A stretch of DNA of 45,682 nucleotides from NCBI GenBank assembly GCA_903845045.1, contig CAIMWA010000472.1, positions 1 through 45,682 of the forward strand. The letters run 5' to 3'. Of the stretch, positions 42,936 to 45,682 are shown piece by piece. Under the pieces are notes generated by a model that was not told where the DNA came from, ran no database searches, and was given only the letters and a program-made list of their open reading frames with translations. Every line of letters begins with the position of its first letter. Position 1 is the first letter of the stretch. A program made the position numbers and the translations under genes. This DNA is from an uncultured delta proteobacterium. Its GTDB lineage: Bacteria > Myxococcota_A > Polyangia > Polyangiales > Ga0077539.

Positions 42936-43805
42936 TCAGCCACGCATGCCCTCGAAGCCGAGCTCCCAGGTGCCGTCGCGGTAGATGAAGCGTGTAGGCA
43001 ACGAGGGGTCCTGCACCGACACCGCGCGGGGGTGCTCGCGGTCGTCGGGGAGCAGCACCGCGAGGGTGTCTTCGAAGGGCCGCACCACCGGCTCGAGCGG
43101 GAGTACCGGCGCGCGCTGCTCCGTCAGCAACGACGCCACCGACGTCGCCGATGCGATCTCCGCGAGCGTCCGCCAGGTCGGAGGCGCGAGCACGATCTCG
43201 CCCGCGAGCGCGCGCGCCACCGCGTCGGCCGGACGCAGCCACTCGCTCGCGACGGTCTCGCCGCCGTCGTGCACCGCCGACGCTGCGCTCTCGGGTGCTC
43301 GCGCCAAGAAGAAGCGCGCGTCGAAGCGCTTGGTCTCCTGCCGCGGCGTCACCCATCGGGACCACGGCATCAGCGCCGAGCACGCGAGCGTGAGGCCCTC
43401 TCGTGCGAGCAACGACGCGAGCGACGGCCTCGCGCCGCCCTCGAGCGCCGCCCGCAACCTGGCGCCGGCCCCGTCGCGGACCTCGCCGGCCGCGAGCACG
43501 ATGCCCGACTCCTCGACGCACTCGCGCAACGCCGCCACGTGGAGCGCCCGCGCCTTGGCCGGTTCGTCCGCCGCGAGCCGTGCGGCGCACGCAGCCGCAT
43601 CGAGGTCGCACGGAACGTCCGGCGCGGCGTCCTCGGCGTCGACGCGTCCACCCGGGAAGACGTACGCGCCGCCCATGAAGCGCACCGCCGCGGCGCGCTT
43701 GACCATGAAGACCTCGGGGCCGCGCGGACCGTCCCGCACCACCAGCACCGTGGCGGCGTCGCGGGCCGCGGGACCGTCCTCGGTGAAGCTGAACGCGATG
43801 GTCAC
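42936..43805 (-). CDS. NUDT19-like Nudix hydrolase
   Basis: 289 residues from GTG 43805, which overlaps the TPR gene stop (GTGA). The Nudix box is split by an insertion: YVFPGGRVDAED (~48-59), about 35 residues, then ALRECVEESGI (~92-102) with the metal-binding REcvEE. This split box and the following WSRWVTPRQETKRFDARFFLA segment (~140-160) are typical of NUDT19/RP2-type enzymes, some of which hydrolyse CoA and acyl-CoA. Substrate not readable; the neighbouring acyl-CoA carboxylase makes CoA chemistry plausible but is no proof. Confidence 0.88.
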   Translation of the reverse strand: MTIAFSFTEDGPAARDAATVLVVRDGPRGPEVFMVKRAAAVRFMGGAYVFPGGRVDAEDAAPDVPCDLDAAACAARLAADEPAKARALHVAALRECVEESGIVLAAGEVRDGAGARLRAALEGGARPSLASLLAREGLTLACSALMPWSRWVTPRQETKRFDARFFLARAPESAASAVHDGGETVASEWLRPADAVARALAGEIVLAPPTWRTLAEIASATSVASLLTEQRAPVLPLEPVVRPFEDTLAVLLPDDREHPRAVSVQDPSLPTRFIYRDGTWELGFEGMRG

Positions 43806-44116
43806 GCGCCCAGGGCGCCGAGCATCGCGTCGAGCTCGCCGCGAGCGTGGGCGTCCCTCGCCCGGTCGGCCGATGCGATGCCCGCGCGGCACCACTCGCG
43901 GGCCTCGTCGATGCGCTCCAGCGACTGGAGCACCTGCGCCGCCATGAGATACGTGGGCACGTATTCTGGGAACCGCTCCCGCAGCCGGCCGAACGCCGCC
44001 ACGCTGTCCTCGGCGCGCCCGGTGCCGCGGTACTCGAGCGCGAGCCCGTAGTACGGAAACGGGTCCGCGGGCTGCTTCGCCACCATCATCTCGAGCACTT
44101 CGAGCCGCGTGGGCAT
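43802..44116 (-). CDS. Small TPR protein
   Basis: 104 residues. Two to three tetratricopeptide helices pairs: PFPYYGLALEYRGTGRAEDSV (in short, GLALEYRGTGR), FPEYVPTYLMAAQVL and IDEAREWCRAGI with canonical Ala/Gly/Tyr spacing; no signal peptide. Likely a cytosolic adaptor. ATG 44116 has a GAGGAG RBS (44124-44129) seven bases upstream. It sits between hpt (11-base gap) and the Nudix gene (4-base overlap), so all three are probably one operon. Confidence 0.82.
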   Translation of the reverse strand: MPTRLEVLEMMVAKQPADPFPYYGLALEYRGTGRAEDSVAAFGRLRERFPEYVPTYLMAAQVLQSLERIDEAREWCRAGIASADRARDAHARGELDAMLGALGA

Positions 44117-44127
44117 GATCTCGCTCC

Positions 44128-44649
44128 TCAGGACTCGATGACGCCGATGTACGGCAGGTTGCGGTGCTTCTCGGCGTAGTCGAGGCCGTAGCCGACCACG
44201 AAGTGGTCGTCGATGGTGAAGCCCAGGTAGTCGATGGCCACGTCGACGCGGGTGCGCGCGGGCTTGTGCAGCAGGGAGCACAGCTTGAGCGAGCGCGGGT
44301 GCCGCGTGCCGAGGTTCTCGAGCAGGTAGCGCATCGAGAGGCCGGTATCGACGATGTCCTCGACGACGAGCACGTGCTGGTTCGTCACAGGCCGCGTGAG
44401 GTCGTAGGTGATCTGCACCACACCCGACGTCTCGGTGCCCGCGCCGTAGGAGCGCAGGCCGAGGAATTCCACCGAGAGCTCCCGGTCGATCTGCCGGATG
44501 AGGTCGGCGGCGAAGAGGAAGCTCCCCTTCATGATGGGCACCACGACGAGGTGCTCGGCGTCGGCGTAGTCTCGGGTGATCTGCGCCCCGAGCTCGCAGA
44601 CACGTCGGTGCAGGGTCTCTTCGTCCAGCAGGACCTTCGGCTTCTTCAC
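44128..44649 (-). CDS. hpt: Hypoxanthine phosphoribosyltransferase
   Basis: 173 residues. Converts hypoxanthine/guanine with PRPP to IMP/GMP (purine salvage). The PRPP-binding loop [11 protein letters not shown] (~101-111), the [15 protein letters not shown] start (~35), [15 protein letters not shown] flexible loop and the C-terminal [21 protein letters not shown] are typical. GTG 44649 has GGAG seven bases upstream and gives the usual short N-terminus; an in-frame ATG at 44682 would add 11 residues and has a poorer RBS. Confidence 0.95.
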   Translation of the reverse strand: MKKPKVLLDEETLHRRVCELGAQITRDYADAEHLVVVPIMKGSFLFAADLIRQIDRELSVEFLGLRSYGAGTETSGVVQITYDLTRPVTNQHVLVVEDIVDTGLSMRYLLENLGTRHPRSLKLCSLLHKPARTRVDVAIDYLGFTIDDHFVVGYGLDYAEKHRNLPYIGVIES

Positions 44650-44725
44650 GGCACGCTCCGTCGCCGCGCGCGCGGCGTCCATCGTCTACCACGGCCCTCG
44701 CCGGGCGCGTCGAAACATCGCGGCG

Positions 44726-45418
44726 TCATCGGGCCAGCGCGCCGCGAAGCACGACGCCCAGCGCTCTCGCCGCCGAGGGCGCCGCGCCCGCTCCGGCGGC
44801 GGCCACGACGACGAGAGCGACTTCGCGGGCGGTGATTCGGAGCTCTGCGACGCCGAGCGCCGGGGCCACGCGGACCGCGGCGGCGACGACGAGCTCGACG
44901 ACGCACGCGGCGAGCAGCGCCGCAGCGCCGAGGTTCGAAGCCGCTCCCATCGCCGACGCGAACACCGACGTCATCGAAGCGAGCGAGGGCGTCCATGCGT
45001 CGGCCGACGGCGGGAACGCCACGAAGCTCGCGCGCATCGTTCGCAGCGCGTCGCGGTGCGCGCCGACGCCGAGCGCCGAGATCGCAGCGGTCCACGCGAA
45101 GAGCGATCCGACGACGCCTCCCTGGGACCACGGCCGGCCGAGCCACGCGCCCGCCTCGTGCATCGCGAGCACCGGTGCCGCGAGCGCCGCCGCCAACGCA
45201 ACGCCGCACACGCCCTCTCGCGCGCCGCGCAACACGAGCGTGGCATCCAACGGAACCGCGCCGGGAGCGACGCCGAGCCCGAGCGCGAGCACCGCCGCCA
45301 CCGCCACGACGACGGGCGCCCGCATCGTGCCGCTGACGCGCGCCACGAGCGCGACCGTCGGCGTCACGCGCAGCGCGACGAGCGTCAGCGACGCCCACTC
45401 GTCGAGGTGCCAGGTCAC
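44726..45418 (-). CDS. FliR/SctT-family export-gate membrane protein
   Basis: 230 residues, mostly hydrophobic. Pattern of the FliR/SctT export apparatus: early WASLTLVALRVTPTVALVAR with the Arg-x-x-Pro region, RAPVVVAVAAVLALGLG, REGVCGVALAAALAAPVLAMHEAGAWLG (in short GVCGVALAAAL...HEAGAWLG) and a long series of helices; at 230 it is slightly shorter than the usual ~260. GTG 45418 overlaps the preceding stop (GTGA); GTG 45427 is an alternative. Preceded by a FliQ/SctS-like gene, the order of flagellar and type III secretion operons. No FlhB/SctU follows: the next gene is hpt. Confidence 0.75.
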   Translation of the reverse strand: MTWHLDEWASLTLVALRVTPTVALVARVSGTMRAPVVVAVAAVLALGLGVAPGAVPLDATLVLRGAREGVCGVALAAALAAPVLAMHEAGAWLGRPWSQGGVVGSLFAWTAAISALGVGAHRDALRTMRASFVAFPPSADAWTPSLASMTSVFASAMGAASNLGAAALLAACVVELVVAAAVRVAPALGVAELRITAREVALVVVAAAGAGAAPSAARALGVVLRGALAR

Positions 45419-45682
45419 CGCGTCCACGCCCCCATCGACGACCAGACGTGCCGCGCGAAGCCGGCTGCCGCCTGGGCACCGGCACCGAACGTCGCGACGA
45501 CGACCAGAGCGACGGCGACGAGCCGCGCGACGGTCGTCACACCCGCATCCTGGAGCCGCAACGGCACACCGACGGCCGCCACGACGAGGCCGACGGCCGC
45601 CGCCGCCGCGAGGGCCGGAGCCGCGATCTGGAGCGAGAGGAGGAGCGCGTGACGGACGAGCCAGACGGCGCGAGAGGCGTCC
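45415..45682 (-). CDS. FliQ/SctS-family export-gate protein (partial)
   Basis: 88 residues visible; the N-terminus (a few residues) is outside the window. Two long hydrophobic helices (LVRHALLLSLQIAAPALAAA and LVAVALVVVATFGAGAQAAA) flank a short polar loop LRLQDAGVTTVARL, matching the FliQ/SctS helical hairpin with its Q-E-x-T-like loop. The last residues WTR overlap with the next gene (GTGA). Identified by topology, loop and neighbour; whether flagellar or type III secretion cannot be told from this window. Confidence 0.7.
   Translation of the reverse strand, partial: DASRAVWLVRHALLLSLQIAAPALAAAAAVGLVVAAVGVPLRLQDAGVTTVARLVAVALVVVATFGAGAQAAAGFARHVWSSMGAWTR

Noticed and set aside
44116..44692. 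Longer N-terminal extension of the TPR gene through hpt
   Set aside because: That frame overlaps the well-supported hpt; ATG 44116 has a strong RBS.

Overview
The window is very GC-rich DNA of a myxobacterium-type organism (Myxococcota; the closest general look is Polyangia/Sandaracinus-like). This is inferred from gene content: PASTA-tailed FtsI, several Ser/Thr kinases with PEGA or AgmX/PglI-like tails, an FHA/sigma54-type AAA protein, OmpA lipoproteins with thrombospondin type 3 (TSP3) calcium repeats, a MYXO-CTERM-like cysteine-rich surface protein with a MopE-type metal-binding motif, and numerous GTG starts. Coding density is near complete: 40 protein genes (two cut by the window ends), no rRNA, tRNA, CRISPR or insertion sequence seen.

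Layout. 1-6126 (minus): division/cell-wall (dcw) cluster rsmH-ftsL-ftsI-murE-murF, joined by 4-base start/stop overlaps. 6239-7578: small membrane protein plus thiL. 7575-8927: FHA + degenerate sigma54-type AAA + Fis-like HTH regulator. 9251-10564: larC (nickel-pincer cofactor). 10611-16334: a sensor protein with HisKA but no ATPase domain, a membrane pseudokinase, and a frameshifted OmpA protein. 16434-18207: panB-panC. 18210-19731: STAS-like protein and an FGE-fold lipoprotein. 19742-21585: a JmjC/cupin-4 oxygenase preceded by a tandem-repeat lipoprotein, the most interesting candidate pair here. 21795-23831: metallophosphoesterase, small orphan, MOSC protein. 23888-27696: active Ser/Thr kinase and Cys-rich surface protein. 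27703-31636: deoxynucleoside kinase, then an envelope set (DUF4398 lipoprotein, DUF4398-TSP3-OmpA lipoprotein, outer-membrane barrel). 31633-35616 (minus): M3 peptidase, THUMP RNA methyltransferase, agmatinase-family enzyme. 35691-38956: second Ser/Thr kinase and a Ppx/GppA-HD phosphatase. 38966-45682 (minus): FliQ/SctS- and FliR/SctT-like export genes, hpt, TPR protein, NUDT19-like Nudix enzyme, duplicated HTH-pseudoreceiver regulator, membrane protein, acyl-CoA carboxylase beta subunit.

Themes. Housekeeping functions (peptidoglycan, pantothenate, thiamine, purine salvage, polyphosphate/ppGpp turnover, carboxylation) are interleaved with signalling genes. Four signalling proteins lack canonical catalytic residues (FHA-AAA, HisKA-only sensor, pseudokinase, double pseudoreceiver) while two kinases look active. 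Several plus-strand genes start 6-11 bases after a TAnnnT box, suggesting leaderless or near-leaderless mRNAs. All functions are read from sequence motifs by eye; no database search was run.
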